This document shows positions 26,945 through 37,140 of a DNA stretch of 64,000 nucleotides, piece after piece. Made by a program: the position numbers and the translations under genes. The stretch comes from Stutzerimonas stutzeri. GTDB lineage: Bacteria > Pseudomonadota > Gammaproteobacteria > Pseudomonadales > Pseudomonadaceae. The notes beneath the pieces were generated by a model. That model was not told the DNA's origin. It was given only the letters and a program-made list of their open reading frames with translations, and did not search any database. The stretch is taken from the NCBI RefSeq assembly GCF_002890895.1, contig NZ_POUL01000006.1, positions 62,001 to 126,000 of the forward strand, read 5' to 3'. Numbering within the stretch: position 1 is the first letter of the stretch; each line of letters opens with the position of its first letter.

Positions 26945-27587
26945 CGCCCGCCGCCCGCTGGCCCGCCTCGGTGTCCTTGGCGCGCGCCACCACCTCGGAC
27001 CAGCCATCGATGGTCTTGTCCAGGTCGCCGTTGTTTTTCTGCATGGCGTCGGCAAATTGGTCACGGAACAGTTTGCCGATGTTGATGCCGTTGATGATCA
27101 CGTTGCGAACCATCCAATTCCCGCCATGATTGACCATGGTGTAGGAGACCGGATAGATCTCGCCCTGGCGACCGGTCACCTCCATGCCGACACTGGTGCG
27201 CTCGGGATCCTGCCTGCCACTGGCGGGCAGGACCTTGATCTGCTGATTGTTGTATTCCAGCAACGCGTTTCCATAGAACTGCATCAGGCTGCGCTTGAAG
27301 TTTTCCTGGAAGCGCGTCATCTGCGCCGGAGTGGCATTGCGCGAGTACTTCACAGTCATGATGCTCCGTGAAATCCCTTCGGCATCCACCACCGGCCCGA
27401 GAATGTCGTTGAGCGAATCGTAGAACGCACTAGGATCCTGTCGATACTGCTCCTTGTTTGCCTTGAGATCGGCAAGCAGTTCGTCGGTGGTCCGTTGGAT
27501 CACCTCATGGGCGCTAGGCGCCGCCTGGACCAGCAGTGGAAAGGCCGCCAGCAGTACCAGCAAACCGCGACGCAGGGCAGTCATCAT
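26937..27587 (-). CDS. mlaC: Periplasmic phospholipid carrier MlaC
   Basis: This 216-aa protein ferries phospholipids across the periplasm between the outer membrane MlaA complex and MlaFEDB. It has a signal peptide (MMTALRRGLLVLLAAFPLLV, cleaved after QAA) and the Tol_Tol_Ttg2 domain (DILGPVVDAEGISRSIM, MTRFQENFKRSLM, SVGMEV). The ATG at 27587 is preferred over a GTG at 27602 because GAGGTG lies eight bases before it. It follows mlaD by 11 bp. Confidence 0.92.
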   Translation of the reverse strand: MMTALRRGLLVLLAAFPLLVQAAPSAHEVIQRTTDELLADLKANKEQYRQDPSAFYDSLNDILGPVVDAEGISRSIMTVKYSRNATPAQMTRFQENFKRSLMQFYGNALLEYNNQQIKVLPASGRQDPERTSVGMEVTGRQGEIYPVSYTMVNHGGNWMVRNVIINGINIGKLFRDQFADAMQKNNGDLDKTIDGWSEVVARAKDTEAGQRAAGDE

Positions 27588-27598
27588 GGGGTTGCACC

Positions 27599-28057
27599 TC
27601 ACTCTTTATTGACCGAATTGAGTAGAAACTTGCCGATCAGCTCTTCCAGCACCAAAGAGGACTGGGTATCGCGGATCGTATCGCCATCACCAAGCGTTTC
27701 TTCTTCACCACCGACGCTGATGCCGACGTATTTCTCGCCGAGCAACCCGGCCGTCAGGATCGAAGCGGTTGAGTCAGTCGGCAGGATATCGACGTCTTTC
27801 TGAACCTCCAGCGTGACACGTCCCGTATAGCTTTCGCGGTCCAGATCGATGGCGGTCACCTTACCGATGGTCACGCCAGCCATGGTGACCTTGGATCGGA
27901 CACTCAGACCGGCAATATTGTCGAAATAGGCATAAAGCTTGTAGGTGTCGGTACTGTCGGCGTTCAGGCCACTGACCCGCAGCGACAGCAACAGCAAGGC
28001 CAGAACGCCCGCCAGCAGGAACAGACCAACACCTATTTCCAGGGTGCGGATACGCAT
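27599..28057 (-). CDS. mlaD: MlaD, MCE-domain phospholipid-binding subunit
   Basis: This 152-aa protein has one N-terminal membrane helix ([20 protein letters not shown]) and a single MCE domain, with family stretches AYFDNIAGLSVRSKVTMAG and AGLLGEKYVGIS. MlaD forms the periplasmic hexameric ring through which lipids pass. The ATG at 28057 overlaps the mlaE stop codon as TGATG; the upstream TTG is not needed. Confidence 0.95.
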   Translation of the reverse strand: MRIRTLEIGVGLFLLAGVLALLLLSLRVSGLNADSTDTYKLYAYFDNIAGLSVRSKVTMAGVTIGKVTAIDLDRESYTGRVTLEVQKDVDILPTDSTASILTAGLLGEKYVGISVGGEEETLGDGDTIRDTQSSLVLEELIGKFLLNSVNKE

Positions 28058-28854
28058 CAAAAATCTCCAAACATCAAGGCGGTCAGAATAAAGTCGAGGC
28101 CGAGCACGGCCAGCGAGGCATAGACGACGGTTCGTGTGGTGGCGCGACTGATGCCTTCGGAAGTGGGCTCGCAGTCATAGCCCTGAAACACCGCGATCCA
28201 GGTCACCACAACGGCGAATACCAGGCTCTTGAGGACGCCGTTGAGCACGTCAGTGGCAAAGACAACACTGTTCTGCATGTTGGCCCAGAACGAGCCTTCG
28301 TAAACTCCGAGCCAGTCCACCGCAACCATAGCCCCGCCCCAGATGCCGACCACGTTGAAAATCAGGGTGAGCAATGGCAGGGATATGAAGCCGGCCCATA
28401 GTCGCGGTGCGACGATGTACTTCAACGGATCGACACCGATCATTTCCAGACTGGACAACTGCTCGGTGGACTTCATGTTGCCGATTTCGGCTGCCAACGC
28501 GGATCCCGCGCGGCCGGCGAACAACAGCGCGGTGACCACAGGTCCCAATTCGCGCAACAGCGTAAGCGCCACCATCTGCCCAACGGCCTGCTCAGAGCCA
28601 TAGCTGCTGAGAATGCTATAGCCCTGAAGGGCCAGCACCATGCCGATGAACACACCGGAGACCACAACAATCGCAAGCGAGAGCACACCTATGGAATAGA
28701 GCTGCCGCACCAACAGCGAAAATCGATTATCCAGGCCACTAGGACCGAACAAGGCGTGAAAAAGAAACAGCGTCGCTCGCCCCAGCGCTGCGACCACATT
28801 CATTCCACCCTCACCAACCAGACGGATCCGTTCGATCAAGGAACGCTTACGCAT
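28057..28854 (-). CDS. mlaE: MlaE, phospholipid transport permease
   Basis: This 265-aa inner membrane protein is the permease of the Mla ABC transporter. It has the MlaE family core of about five hydrophobic segments with [17 protein letters not shown] near residue 65 and [16 protein letters not shown] near residue 115. The ATG at 28854 overlaps mlaF by 8 bp; the longer frame upstream lies inside mlaF and is not expected to be translated. Confidence 0.96.
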   Translation of the reverse strand: MRKRSLIERIRLVGEGGMNVVAALGRATLFLFHALFGPSGLDNRFSLLVRQLYSIGVLSLAIVVVSGVFIGMVLALQGYSILSSYGSEQAVGQMVALTLLRELGPVVTALLFAGRAGSALAAEIGNMKSTEQLSSLEMIGVDPLKYIVAPRLWAGFISLPLLTLIFNVVGIWGGAMVAVDWLGVYEGSFWANMQNSVVFATDVLNGVLKSLVFAVVVTWIAVFQGYDCEPTSEGISRATTRTVVYASLAVLGLDFILTALMFGDF

Positions 28855-29662
28855 CGGTGCCTCGCAACAGATCATCGGCATACGCCGGCGCCGGAAAGTG
28901 GAAAGGCACCGGACCGTCCGCGGCACCTTTCATGAACTGCCGAATCCGCGGATTGGTCGACTCGTGAAGTTCTGCTGGCGTGCCCTGCCCCAGTACCTGG
29001 GCGTCTCCCACCACATAGATGTAGTCAGCGATGCTCGCCGTTTCGGCCAGGTCGTGGGAGACAACGATGCTGGTGATCCCCAGCGCGTCGGTGAGCAATC
29101 GAATCAGCTGCACCAGAACGCCCATGGCGATTGGGTCCTGCCCCGCGAACGGCTCGTCATACATCAGAATCTGTGGATCCAGCGCAATCGCGCGCGCCAA
29201 CGCTACCCGCCGCTTCATCCCTCCCGACAGCTCTTCGGGCATCAGCTCGACCGCGCCGCGCAAGCCAACCGCCTGAAGCTTCATCAGAACGATGTCCCGG
29301 ATCATCTCTTCAGGCAGCTTGGTGTGAACGCGCAGCGGAAAGGCGACGTTTTCGAACACATCCAGGTCCGTGAACAAGGCGCCGCTCTGGAACAGCACAC
29401 CCATCTGCTTGCGCATGTCGAACAGCTCGCGGCGCGACAGCGTCGGCAAATTGGTGCCCGCCACCCAGACCTCGCCGCAAGTTGGTTTTAGCTGGGCGGC
29501 AATCAGGCGCAGCAACGTAGTCTTGCCGCAGCCGGAAGGGCCCATGATGGCCGTCACCTTGCCGCGGGGAATGACTATGTCGACGTTATTGAAAATGCTC
29601 CGCTCACCGCGCTTGAAGGTGACACCCTTCAGCTCGACGGCGTTAGCGTTGGCGGCGCTCAT
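28847..29662 (-). CDS. mlaF: MlaF, phospholipid transport ATPase
   Basis: This 271-aa ABC ATPase powers MlaFEDB, which maintains outer membrane lipid asymmetry. Walker A is GPSGCGKTT near residue 40, the signature is LSGGMKRR near 144 and Walker B is [13 protein letters not shown]. It is the first gene of mlaFEDCB and is divergent from kdsD across a 260-bp control region. The order matches the ttg2/mla cluster of other Pseudomonas. Confidence 0.96.
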   Translation of the reverse strand: MSAANANAVELKGVTFKRGERSIFNNVDIVIPRGKVTAIMGPSGCGKTTLLRLIAAQLKPTCGEVWVAGTNLPTLSRRELFDMRKQMGVLFQSGALFTDLDVFENVAFPLRVHTKLPEEMIRDIVLMKLQAVGLRGAVELMPEELSGGMKRRVALARAIALDPQILMYDEPFAGQDPIAMGVLVQLIRLLTDALGITSIVVSHDLAETASIADYIYVVGDAQVLGQGTPAELHESTNPRIRQFMKGAADGPVPFHFPAPAYADDLLRGTDA

Positions 29663-29885
29663 TGGATCTCCTCGAATACAGCCTGCGAATCAGACGCCCT
29701 CCGCTCTTTCGGAGGTACTTCGCAGAGCCGTTTTTTGCGGCGCGAACTATAGCACCGCGCTATGGGCCTCCCAAGCCGGTCTCTGTATCGATGCATGAGT
29801 GAGCGCACATTTGTTCAGCCTGGGTTCAGTTACAGGCGCGACGATCAGCACGACGCTTTTCAGTGGGCAGTGCCAGGTTTGCCGC

Positions 29886-29891
29886 TATAAT
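29886..29891 (+). promoter_or_regulatory. Perfect -10 element before kdsD
   Basis: TATAAT lies 32 bp upstream of the kdsD ATG in the context GCCGCTATAATCCCGCG, with a start predicted near 29898. No good -35 was seen at the normal spacing. Confidence 0.5.
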
Positions 29892-29922
29892 CCCGCGTTT
29901 TGATTCAGGCGATCACACAGAC

Positions 29923-30897
29923 ATGAGCCAGAGCAGCCAGCTGATCGAAACTGCCCAACGCACCATTCGCATGGAAATTGAGGCGGTGGAGCAACTCAGC
30001 ACACGCATCGATGAACATTTCGTCAAAGCCTGCGAGCTCATCCTGCAGTGCAAGGGCCGCGTCGTCGTCGTCGGCATGGGTAAGTCTGGGCACGTCGGCA
30101 ACAAGATCGCCGCCACGCTCGCCAGCACCGGCACCACGGCATTCTTCGTCCACCCGGCCGAGGCCAGCCATGGTGACATGGGCATGATCACGCATGACGA
30201 CGTGGTGCTGGCCCTGTCCAATTCAGGGACCACCAGCGAAATCGTGACATTACTGCCGCTGATCAAGCGCCTCGGTATCACCCTGATCAGCATGACGGGC
30301 AATCCCGAGTCGGTGCTGGCCAAGGCGGCGGCGGTCAACATCGATGCGAGCGTCGCCATTGAAGCCTGCCCGCTGAACCTGGCACCGACTTCATCGACCA
30401 CTGTCAGCCTGGTACTGGGTGACGCGCTTGCGATCGCGCTATTGGAAGCACGCGGTTTCACCGCCGAGGACTTCGCTTTTTCACACCCCGGCGGCGCATT
30501 GGGCAGACGCCTTCTGCTGAAAGTTGAGCACGTTATGCACGCTGGTGATCGCCTACCACTGATCAGCCGCGGCACATCGCTGCGTGAGGCCTTGCTGGAA
30601 ATGACTCAAAAAGGCCTCGGCATGACGGCGGTTGTGGAGGCAGACGGCCGCCTGGCCGGGATCTTCACTGATGGCGACCTACGCCGCACGCTGGACAAGG
30701 GCATCGACGTTCGCCAGGCAAGCATCGATCAGGTCATGACGCTTCACGGCAAGACAGCGCATGCCGACATGCTTGCCGCCGAAGCATTGAAAATCATGGA
30801 AGACAACAAGATCAACGCGCTGGTGGTGGTTGACGAAAACGACCGGCCAATCGGTGCGCTGAACATGCACGATCTATTGCGCGCAGGGGTGATGTAA
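29923..30897 (+). CDS. kdsD: Arabinose-5-phosphate isomerase
   Basis: This 324-aa enzyme interconverts ribulose 5-phosphate and arabinose 5-phosphate, the first step to Kdo of lipopolysaccharide. An N-terminal SIS sugar isomerase domain (GRVVVVGMGKSGHVGNK, HPAEASHGDMGMI, LSNSGTTSE) is followed by two CBS domains (from about residues 205 and 270). The ATG at 29923 is chosen because the upstream extension overlaps the promoter. It is the first gene of kdsD-kdsC-lptC-lptA-lptB. Confidence 0.96.
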   Translation: MSQSSQLIETAQRTIRMEIEAVEQLSTRIDEHFVKACELILQCKGRVVVVGMGKSGHVGNKIAATLASTGTTAFFVHPAEASHGDMGMITHDDVVLALSNSGTTSEIVTLLPLIKRLGITLISMTGNPESVLAKAAAVNIDASVAIEACPLNLAPTSSTTVSLVLGDALAIALLEARGFTAEDFAFSHPGGALGRRLLLKVEHVMHAGDRLPLISRGTSLREALLEMTQKGLGMTAVVEADGRLAGIFTDGDLRRTLDKGIDVRQASIDQVMTLHGKTAHADMLAAEALKIMEDNKINALVVVDENDRPIGALNMHDLLRAGVM

Positions 30898-31419
30898 GTG
30901 AACGATCTGCTACGACGTGCCCGCGACATTCGCCTGGCCATATTTGATGTGGACGGCGTGCTAACCGACGGCAAGCTGTACTTTCTTGTCGACGGCAGCG
31001 AATTCAAGACATTCAATACCCTGGACGGCCACGGCATCAAGATGCTTATCAACTCCGGCGTACGCACCGCGATCATCAGCGGCCGCAAGACGCCTGTGGT
31101 TGAGCGCCGGGCGCAAAACCTGGGCATTCAGCACCTGTATCAGGGACGTGAAGACAAGCTGGTGGTGCTCGACGAATTGCTCGGCGAACTCGGTCTCGAC
31201 TACGCTGAAGTCGCCTACCTGGGCGATGACCTGCCTGACCTGCCGGTAATGCGCCGGGTAGGCCTGGGCATGGCGGTCGCCAGTGCCGATGCGTTCGTTC
31301 GCCAGCATGCCCACGGCGTGACAGCCGCCCGTGGTGGCGAGGGCGCGGCACGAGAGTTCTGCGAACTGATCATGCGCGCCCAGGGCAATCTCGACGCGGC
31401 TCAGGCCGCTTACCTCTAG
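30898..31419 (+). CDS. kdsC: 3-deoxy-D-manno-octulosonate 8-phosphate phosphatase
   Basis: This 173-aa HAD-family phosphatase releases Kdo from Kdo 8-phosphate. The catalytic motif is FDVDGVLTDG with nucleophile Asp17 and acid/base Asp19, and the last HAD motif is YLGDDLPDLP. The start is a GTG directly abutting the kdsD stop codon, so the two are likely translated together. Confidence 0.95.
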   Translation: MNDLLRRARDIRLAIFDVDGVLTDGKLYFLVDGSEFKTFNTLDGHGIKMLINSGVRTAIISGRKTPVVERRAQNLGIQHLYQGREDKLVVLDELLGELGLDYAEVAYLGDDLPDLPVMRRVGLGMAVASADAFVRQHAHGVTAARGGEGAAREFCELIMRAQGNLDAAQAAYL

Positions 31420-31427
31420 AGGCAACC

Positions 31428-32000
31428 ATGCTAAGCAGGCTCCGCTTCCCCGCCATTCTGCTGCTGATCGCACTGCTTCTGGTCGCGATCGGCTACTGGA
31501 ACGTTCGCCCTGAGAGCTTTATGCAGGAGGCGCCGATAACCCAGGGCATAGCGTCGCCCATTGACTTCTACGTCACCAATTCACGCACAGTCCAATACCA
31601 GCCGGACGGCAAGCGTAACTATGAGCTGACTGCGGAAAAGGTGGAGCATATCAAGGCCAGCGATGTCAGTTTACTGACCCGCCCGAACCTGCGCTCATTT
31701 CGCGGTTCCGAGCTGCCGTGGCATGTCACCAGTGAACGCGGCGAGGTCGGCCCGCAAGGCAAGGAAGTTGAGTTGATCGATAACGTCAAGGTCGAACGCA
31801 ACGATGCCAAGGGGCGCCCGACCATCATCACTACCAGCCGGATGACCGTCCTTCCCGAGAAGGATTATGCCGAGACCAGGCAACCCGTTAGAATCGTCGC
31901 CGCAAACGGTGTGACGACCGCTACGGGCATGAAAGCGTATCTAGACGAAGGCAGGATGCTCCTGCTATCCAACGTAAGAGGCCAGCATGAGCTGCGTTAA
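31428..32000 (+). CDS. lptC: LPS export system protein LptC
   Basis: This 190-aa bitopic protein has a single N-terminal membrane helix (residues 7-22) and a periplasmic beta-jellyroll that takes LPS from LptBFG and hands it to LptA. Family-like stretches are YQPDGKRNYELTAEKVEH and AANGVTTATGMKAYLDEG. It overlaps lptA by 14 bp. Confidence 0.92.
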   Translation: MLSRLRFPAILLLIALLLVAIGYWNVRPESFMQEAPITQGIASPIDFYVTNSRTVQYQPDGKRNYELTAEKVEHIKASDVSLLTRPNLRSFRGSELPWHVTSERGEVGPQGKEVELIDNVKVERNDAKGRPTIITTSRMTVLPEKDYAETRQPVRIVAANGVTTATGMKAYLDEGRMLLLSNVRGQHELR

Positions 32001-32532
32001 GACCCTCCCCCTCCTGATCGGTTTAGGCATTTTTCTACTTGGCGCGAACGCCCACGCACTTCCCGAGGATCGCAACCAGCCTATCCGTGTTCAGGCCGAT
32101 ACCGCTGAGCTGGACGACAGGCAAGGCGTAGCCGTGTACCGCGGCGACGTGGTCATTACCCAGGGAACAATGAAGATCACAGGCGACACCGTGACCATCA
32201 CTCAGAACCAGAATGGCGATGTCGAGGTGTTCACCTCCATCGGCAAACCTGCCTACTACGAACAGAAGCCGGCTGCAGACAAGGAGATCGTCAAGGCTTA
32301 CGGCCTGACGATTCAGTATTTTGCCGCGAACGAACGCATCGTCCTGATCGACCAAGCCAAGGTCGTTCAGGAAGGCAATACGTTCGAAGGCGAGAAGATC
32401 GTCTATGACACCCAGCGACAGATCGTCAATGCTGGTCGCGCCACCAATACTGATGTCACCACACCCCGCCCACGCGTGGACATGGTCATCCAGCCTCGCA
32501 AGAAAGAGCAGGCAACGGAGCAGCCCGAGTAA
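31987..32532 (+). CDS. lptA: LPS transport periplasmic bridge protein LptA (LptH)
   Basis: This 181-aa periplasmic protein polymerises into the bridge carrying LPS to the outer membrane. It has a signal peptide (cleavage after NAHA, about residue 23) and the OstA domain ([39 protein letters not shown]). In Pseudomonas it is also called LptH. Its stop codon overlaps the lptB start in TAATG. Confidence 0.94.
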   Translation: MSCVKTLPLLIGLGIFLLGANAHALPEDRNQPIRVQADTAELDDRQGVAVYRGDVVITQGTMKITGDTVTITQNQNGDVEVFTSIGKPAYYEQKPAADKEIVKAYGLTIQYFAANERIVLIDQAKVVQEGNTFEGEKIVYDTQRQIVNAGRATNTDVTTPRPRVDMVIQPRKKEQATEQPE

Positions 32533-33257
32533 TGGCGATTCTCAAGGCCCAGCATTTGGCGAAGAGCTACAAGAGCCGTCAGGTCGTACGTGATGTCAGC
32601 CTGTCCATCGAAAGCGGACAGATCGTCGGACTGCTGGGGCCTAACGGCGCCGGCAAAACCACTTGCTTCTACATGATCGTGGGATTGGTCAAAGCCGATC
32701 AGGGCCGTGTACTGATCGACGACCAGGATGTGACGCACCTCCCCATGCATGGCCGTGCACGCGCGGGCATTGGTTACCTACCGCAGGAAGCATCGATCTT
32801 TCGCAAGCTTTCGGTCTCCGACAACATCATGGCCATCCTGGAGACGCGCAAGGACCTTGACCGCAACGGCCGCCAACAGGCGCTGGAAGGTCTGCTGCAG
32901 GAATTTCACATCCATCACATCCGCGACAGTCTCGGCATGAGCCTATCGGGTGGCGAACGGCGCCGCGTTGAAATTGCCCGCGCGCTGGCCACGGCGCCCA
33001 AGTTCATCCTGCTCGATGAACCCTTTGCCGGCGTTGACCCTATTTCGGTCGGCGACATCAAGCAGATCATCCATCATCTCAAGGCCAAGGGCATCGGCGT
33101 CCTAATCACCGATCACAACGTCCGCGAAACTCTGGATATCTGTGAAACCGCCTATATCGTGAATGACGGCCAGTTGATCGCCGAGGGCGATGCAGAGACC
33201 ATCCTCGCCAACCAACTGGTGAAGGAAGTCTATCTGGGACACGAATTCCGACTTTGA
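32532..33257 (+). CDS. lptB: LPS export ATPase LptB
   Basis: This 241-aa ABC ATPase drives LPS extraction from the inner membrane with LptF and LptG, which are encoded elsewhere. Walker A is GPNGAGKTT near residue 36, signature LSGGERRR near 139, Walker [14 protein letters not shown], and switch His in ITDHNVRET. It precedes rpoN, a linkage conserved in many proteobacteria. Confidence 0.97.
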   Translation: MAILKAQHLAKSYKSRQVVRDVSLSIESGQIVGLLGPNGAGKTTCFYMIVGLVKADQGRVLIDDQDVTHLPMHGRARAGIGYLPQEASIFRKLSVSDNIMAILETRKDLDRNGRQQALEGLLQEFHIHHIRDSLGMSLSGGERRRVEIARALATAPKFILLDEPFAGVDPISVGDIKQIIHHLKAKGIGVLITDHNVRETLDICETAYIVNDGQLIAEGDAETILANQLVKEVYLGHEFRL

Positions 33258-33316
33258 TAGCGGTATTTTCTGCTCTACGCACCTACAGGGCTAGGCAAAG
33301 GCTTCGTTGCCAGGCA

Positions 33317-33322
33317 TATAAT
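33317..33322 (+). promoter_or_regulatory. -10 element before rpoN
   Basis: A perfect TATAAT occurs 80 bp upstream of the rpoN ATG, within the 145-bp lptB-rpoN gap. The -35 region is poor, so assignment as the rpoN promoter is tentative. Confidence 0.4.
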
Positions 33323-33402
33323 TTGCTTACATCGGCGCGCGGCGCCAGCGAAATCGGAACAGGCGCGGTTGCGCCGGCAAACAAGGTTCGAAGTCCTCTG
33401 CC

Positions 33403-34920
33403 ATGAAACCATCGCTAGTCCTGAAGATGGGCCAGCAGCTGACGATGACACCGCAGCTGCAACAAGCCATACGATTGCTCCAGCTATCCACACTCGATCT
33501 TCAGCAGGAGATTCAGGAGGCGCTGGATTCCAACCCCATGCTCGAGCGCGAAGAAGACGGAGAAGATTTCGATAACTCCGACCCGATGGCCGAGTCGATC
33601 GAAAAGAAAAGCGAAAGCCCGACGACCGACTCGCCCGAGCACAGCGAGCCCGACAATCATTACGAGGAGCCCATCAACACGGTGGAGAACCTCGAGGACG
33701 GCGATTGGGCCGACCGTATCCCCAACGAGCTTCCAGTCGACACCGCCTGGGAAGACATCTACCAGACCAGCGCCAGCAGCCTGCCGAGCAACGACGATGA
33801 TGAATGGGATTTCACTACCCGCACATCATCAGGGGAAAGCCTGCAAAGCCACTTGCTCTGGCAGCTCAACCTCGCACCGATGAGCGACACCGACCGTCTC
33901 ATAGCAGCCACCCTGATCGACTGCATCAACCCCCAGGGTTATCTCGACGAAACGCTCGAGGAAGTCCTCGAGTCGTTTGACCCGGAACTTGGAATCGAAC
34001 TCGATGAGGTCGAAGTGGTGCTACGCCGCATCCAGCAGTTCGAGCCCGCCGGCATCGGCGCGCGCGACTTGCGCGAATGCCTGCTGCTGCAGCTTCGCCA
34101 GCTCCCCGAGCGTACCGAGTGGCTAAGCGAAGCGGTGCGCTTGGTCAGCGATCACCTGGATATTCTTGGCGCGCGTGACTACAGCCTGCTGATGCGTCGC
34201 ATGAAGCTCAAAGAAGACGAGCTGCGCCAGATCATCGACTTGATCCAGAGCCTCAACCCGCGCCCGGGCTCGCAGATCGAAGCCGGAGAGCCTGAGTATG
34301 TCGTGCCTGACGTAATCGTGCGCAAGCACAATGGCCGCTGGTTGGTCGAACTGAATCAGGAGGCGATGCCGCGCCTGCGGGTGAACGCTCAGTATGCCGG
34401 GTTCGTCAAACGTGCCGACTCGAGCGCCGACAACACCTTCATGCGCAACCAGCTTCAAGAAGCCCGCTGGTTCATCAAAAGCCTGCTCAGCCGCAACGAA
34501 ACGCTGATGAAAGTGGCCACCCAAATCGTCGAACACCAGCGTGGCTTTTTCGAACATGGCGACGAAGCCATGAAACCACTGGTGTTGCACGATATCGCCG
34601 AAGCGGTGGGCATGCATGAGTCGACGATCTCACGGGTCACCACGCAGAAGTTCATGCACACGCCCCGCGGCATCTACGAACTCAAATACTTCTTCTCGAG
34701 CCATGTGAGCACTGCTGAAGGCGGCGAGTGCTCATCCACCGCCATTCGCGCAATCATCAAGAAACTGGTAGCCGCGGAAAACCAGAAAAAGCCATTGAGC
34801 GACAGCAAGATCGCTGGTCTACTGGAAGCACAAGGGATTCAAGTTGCGCGCCGCACCGTAGCCAAGTACCGCGAGTCACTCGGGATCGCACCCTCAAGCG
34901 AGCGCAAGCGGTTGATGTAA
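33403..34920 (+). CDS. rpoN: RNA polymerase sigma54 factor
   Basis: This 505-aa factor directs RNA polymerase to -24/-12 promoters of nitrogen, pilus, flagellar and other genes. Region I begins [27 protein letters not shown], split here as the Gln-rich activator-interacting part. An acidic region II follows (residues 45-125), then the core-binding domain, the helix-turn-helix ([20 protein letters not shown]) and the RpoN box [10 protein letters not shown] at residues 482-491. It begins the set rpoN-hpf-ptsN-rapZ-ptsO. Confidence 0.98.
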   Translation: MKPSLVLKMGQQLTMTPQLQQAIRLLQLSTLDLQQEIQEALDSNPMLEREEDGEDFDNSDPMAESIEKKSESPTTDSPEHSEPDNHYEEPINTVENLEDGDWADRIPNELPVDTAWEDIYQTSASSLPSNDDDEWDFTTRTSSGESLQSHLLWQLNLAPMSDTDRLIAATLIDCINPQGYLDETLEEVLESFDPELGIELDEVEVVLRRIQQFEPAGIGARDLRECLLLQLRQLPERTEWLSEAVRLVSDHLDILGARDYSLLMRRMKLKEDELRQIIDLIQSLNPRPGSQIEAGEPEYVVPDVIVRKHNGRWLVELNQEAMPRLRVNAQYAGFVKRADSSADNTFMRNQLQEARWFIKSLLSRNETLMKVATQIVEHQRGFFEHGDEAMKPLVLHDIAEAVGMHESTISRVTTQKFMHTPRGIYELKYFFSSHVSTAEGGECSSTAIRAIIKKLVAAENQKKPLSDSKIAGLLEAQGIQVARRTVAKYRESLGIAPSSERKRLM

Positions 34921-34998
34921 CACTAGGCGACCTGGTGGATTTGTTCCGGCGACGGGTGTTCAGCCCGTCAATTCGCACGTGGCAATAGGAGATGCAGT

Positions 34999-35307
34999 AT
35001 GCAAGTCAACATCACTGGCCTTCACCTTGAAATCACTGAAGCCCTGCGTGACTACGTCGAGGAGAAATTCGAGCGGATAGAACGCCATTTCGACCGCATC
35101 ATTGCCGTACAAGTCATCCTTCAAGTCGAAAAGCTCAGGCAAAAGGCCGAGGCCACGCTGCACGTAGCGGGGCGAGAGGTCGTTGCCAATGCCGAGCATG
35201 AGGATATGTACGCAGCCATCGACTTGCTTGCCGACAAACTCGATCGGCAATTGATCAAACATAAAGAAAAGCAGCTCGACCACCATCAGGGCGCCCTGGC
35301 TCGCTGA
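34999..35307 (+). CDS. hpf: Ribosome hibernation promoting factor
   Basis: This 102-aa protein is a short HPF that binds the small subunit in stationary phase and promotes 100S ribosome dimers with RMF. It begins MQVNITGLHLEITEALRDYV and has the basic binding face (KFERIERHFDRI, HKEKQLDHH). The ATG has AGGAG nearby. It follows rpoN by 78 bp, an arrangement conserved across gammaproteobacteria. Confidence 0.95.
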   Translation: MQVNITGLHLEITEALRDYVEEKFERIERHFDRIIAVQVILQVEKLRQKAEATLHVAGREVVANAEHEDMYAAIDLLADKLDRQLIKHKEKQLDHHQGALAR

Positions 35308-35313
35308 CCCATC

Positions 35314-35778
35314 ATGATCCGTATTGAAAACATACTGACCCCCGGACGCGCCCTGGTTAGCGTTCCGGGCGGCAGCAAAAAGCGTGTCCTGGAACAGATT
35401 GCCAAGGTTCTCGGCGCGGACCTGCCCGATATCGACAGCCAAGCGATTTTCGAAAGCTTCATCGCCCGGGAAAAACTTGGCTCCACCGGCTTCGGCAACG
35501 GCATCGCGATACCGCACTGCCGTATGCCTGGCTGCACATCACCGCTCAGTGCAGTGCTGAAGCTCGATACACCGGTGGACTTCGACGCCATCGACGGCGC
35601 GCCTGTCGACCTCTTGTTTGTATTGTTGGTGCCGGAGGCAGCCACCGACGAACATCTCGAGCTACTCCGTCAGATTGCAAGCATGCTGGACCGCGAGGAA
35701 GTTCGTGACCGGCTACGCCGCGCCACGACGGGTCATGAGCTGTACCAGGCCGTGGTCGACATCCAGAACGGTTACTAG
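35314..35778 (+). CDS. ptsN: Nitrogen PTS enzyme IIA (EIIA-Ntr)
   Basis: This 154-aa protein is the terminal phospho-acceptor of the nitrogen-related phosphotransferase system, a regulator of potassium transport, carbon storage and other processes rather than a sugar transporter. The phosphorylated residue is His68 in GNGIAIPHCRM. It lies 6 bp after hpf, so the two are on one transcript. Confidence 0.96.
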   Translation: MIRIENILTPGRALVSVPGGSKKRVLEQIAKVLGADLPDIDSQAIFESFIAREKLGSTGFGNGIAIPHCRMPGCTSPLSAVLKLDTPVDFDAIDGAPVDLLFVLLVPEAATDEHLELLRQIASMLDREEVRDRLRRATTGHELYQAVVDIQNGY

Positions 35779-35909
35779 GGCGCAGCAACCCACCATCGCC
35801 CAACGCTGAGTGAGGAAAGAGACGTGCCCCCTATCTGCCTGCACACCACCTGCTGCGGCTACGCGCAGCAAATCACTCGTGGCCGAGCCCGGCCCTTCGG
35901 CGCTGCTCG

Positions 35910-36767
35910 ATGCGCCTGATCATCGTCAGTGGGCGCTCTGGATCCGGCAAGAGCACTGCCCTGAACGTACTTGAGGACAATGGTTTCTACTGCATCGACA
36001 ACCTGCCCGCTGGCCTTCTTCCAGAGCTGGCGGAAAGGGCCCTGTTGCACACAGAGTTGCTGCAGCCCCAAGTCGCAGTGTCGATCGACGCGCGCAACCT
36101 GCCGAGTCAGCTGAAACGTTTCCCCGAGCTGCTCGAGGACGTCCGTGCCCGCTACATCCAATGCGATGTGCTTTATCTAGATGCGGCGGACGAGACGCTG
36201 CTGAAACGCTTTTCGGAGACGCGTCGGCGGCATCCGCTGACCAATCAGAACCGCTCCCTGGCCGAAGCTATCCGTGACGAAGAATTGCTTCTAGCGCCCA
36301 TCATCGATCATGCCGACCTGAAGATCGACACCACACACCTGAATCTCTATCAGCTACGAGACACGCTAAAGCTGCGCCTGCTAAACAAGCCTGAACCGGG
36401 TACCGCTTTTCTCTTCGAGTCCTTCGGTTTCAAGCGAGGCATGCCTGTCGATGCCGATTTGGTGTTTGATGTGCGCTGTTTGCCTAACCCTTACTGGAAA
36501 GCCGATCTGCGCGATTTTTCCGGACTGGACCAGCCCGTGATCGACTATCTCTCCGGGCAGGCGGACGTAGAGGAAATGTTTCAGGACATCCTTGCCTACC
36601 TGAGCAAATGGCTTCCGCGCTTCGCTGCCAGCAACCGCGCCTATGTCACTGTCGCCATTGGCTGTACCGGTGGGCACCACCGTTCGGTGTATCTGGCCGA
36701 GCGGCTGGGCCAAGCGCTGCGCGAACCTCTGAAGAACGTCCAGGTCCGGCATCGCGACCTGGCTTAG
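35910..36767 (+). CDS. rapZ: RNase adapter protein RapZ
   Basis: This 285-aa protein has an N-terminal Walker A GRSGSGKS (residues 8-15), a Walker B region and the C-terminal RNA/sugar-phosphate-sensing domain ([34 protein letters not shown]). In E. coli it delivers the GlmZ small RNA to RNase E to tune glucosamine-6-phosphate synthase; in Pseudomonas the RNA partner is less clear. It sits between ptsN and ptsO. Confidence 0.95.
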   Translation: MRLIIVSGRSGSGKSTALNVLEDNGFYCIDNLPAGLLPELAERALLHTELLQPQVAVSIDARNLPSQLKRFPELLEDVRARYIQCDVLYLDAADETLLKRFSETRRRHPLTNQNRSLAEAIRDEELLLAPIIDHADLKIDTTHLNLYQLRDTLKLRLLNKPEPGTAFLFESFGFKRGMPVDADLVFDVRCLPNPYWKADLRDFSGLDQPVIDYLSGQADVEEMFQDILAYLSKWLPRFAASNRAYVTVAIGCTGGHHRSVYLAERLGQALREPLKNVQVRHRDLA

Positions 36768-36775
36768 GAACCCAC

Positions 36776-37048
36776 ATGCCTTCGTGCGAAGTTACCATCA
36801 TCAACAAGCTTGGCCTGCATGCCCGAGCGGCAGCGAAGTTCGTCGGAGTTGCCAATCAGTTTCCCTGTGACATTCGGGTCGGTCGCAGCCCTGCAAGCAG
36901 GGTGGACGGCAAAAGCATCATGGCAGTCATGATGCTTGCCGCCAGCAAAGGCACCACGCTGCACCTGCACACCCAGGGCGACCAGGAGCACGAAGCGCTT
37001 GCAGCGCTGATCGCCTTGATCGAGGACTATTTCGAGGAAGGCGAATAG
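36776..37048 (+). CDS. ptsO: Phosphocarrier protein NPr
   Basis: This 90-aa HPr-like protein passes phosphate from EI-Ntr (PtsP) to PtsN. The active-site His15 is in NKLGLHARAAAKFV, and the conserved Ser region is VDGKSIMAVMMLAASKGT. The ATG at 36776 follows rapZ by 8 bp and is preferred over a long upstream frame that lies within rapZ. Confidence 0.95.
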   Translation: MPSCEVTIINKLGLHARAAAKFVGVANQFPCDIRVGRSPASRVDGKSIMAVMMLAASKGTTLHLHTQGDQEHEALAALIALIEDYFEEGE

Positions 37049-37140
37049 CGCTGCTAGCGCGGCCGCTACTTCGGGCCAGATACCTGCCGGCATCTCCTAG
37101 TAACTGCCTTGTTGCTCTGCATGCCGCTTGCAGCTAATTG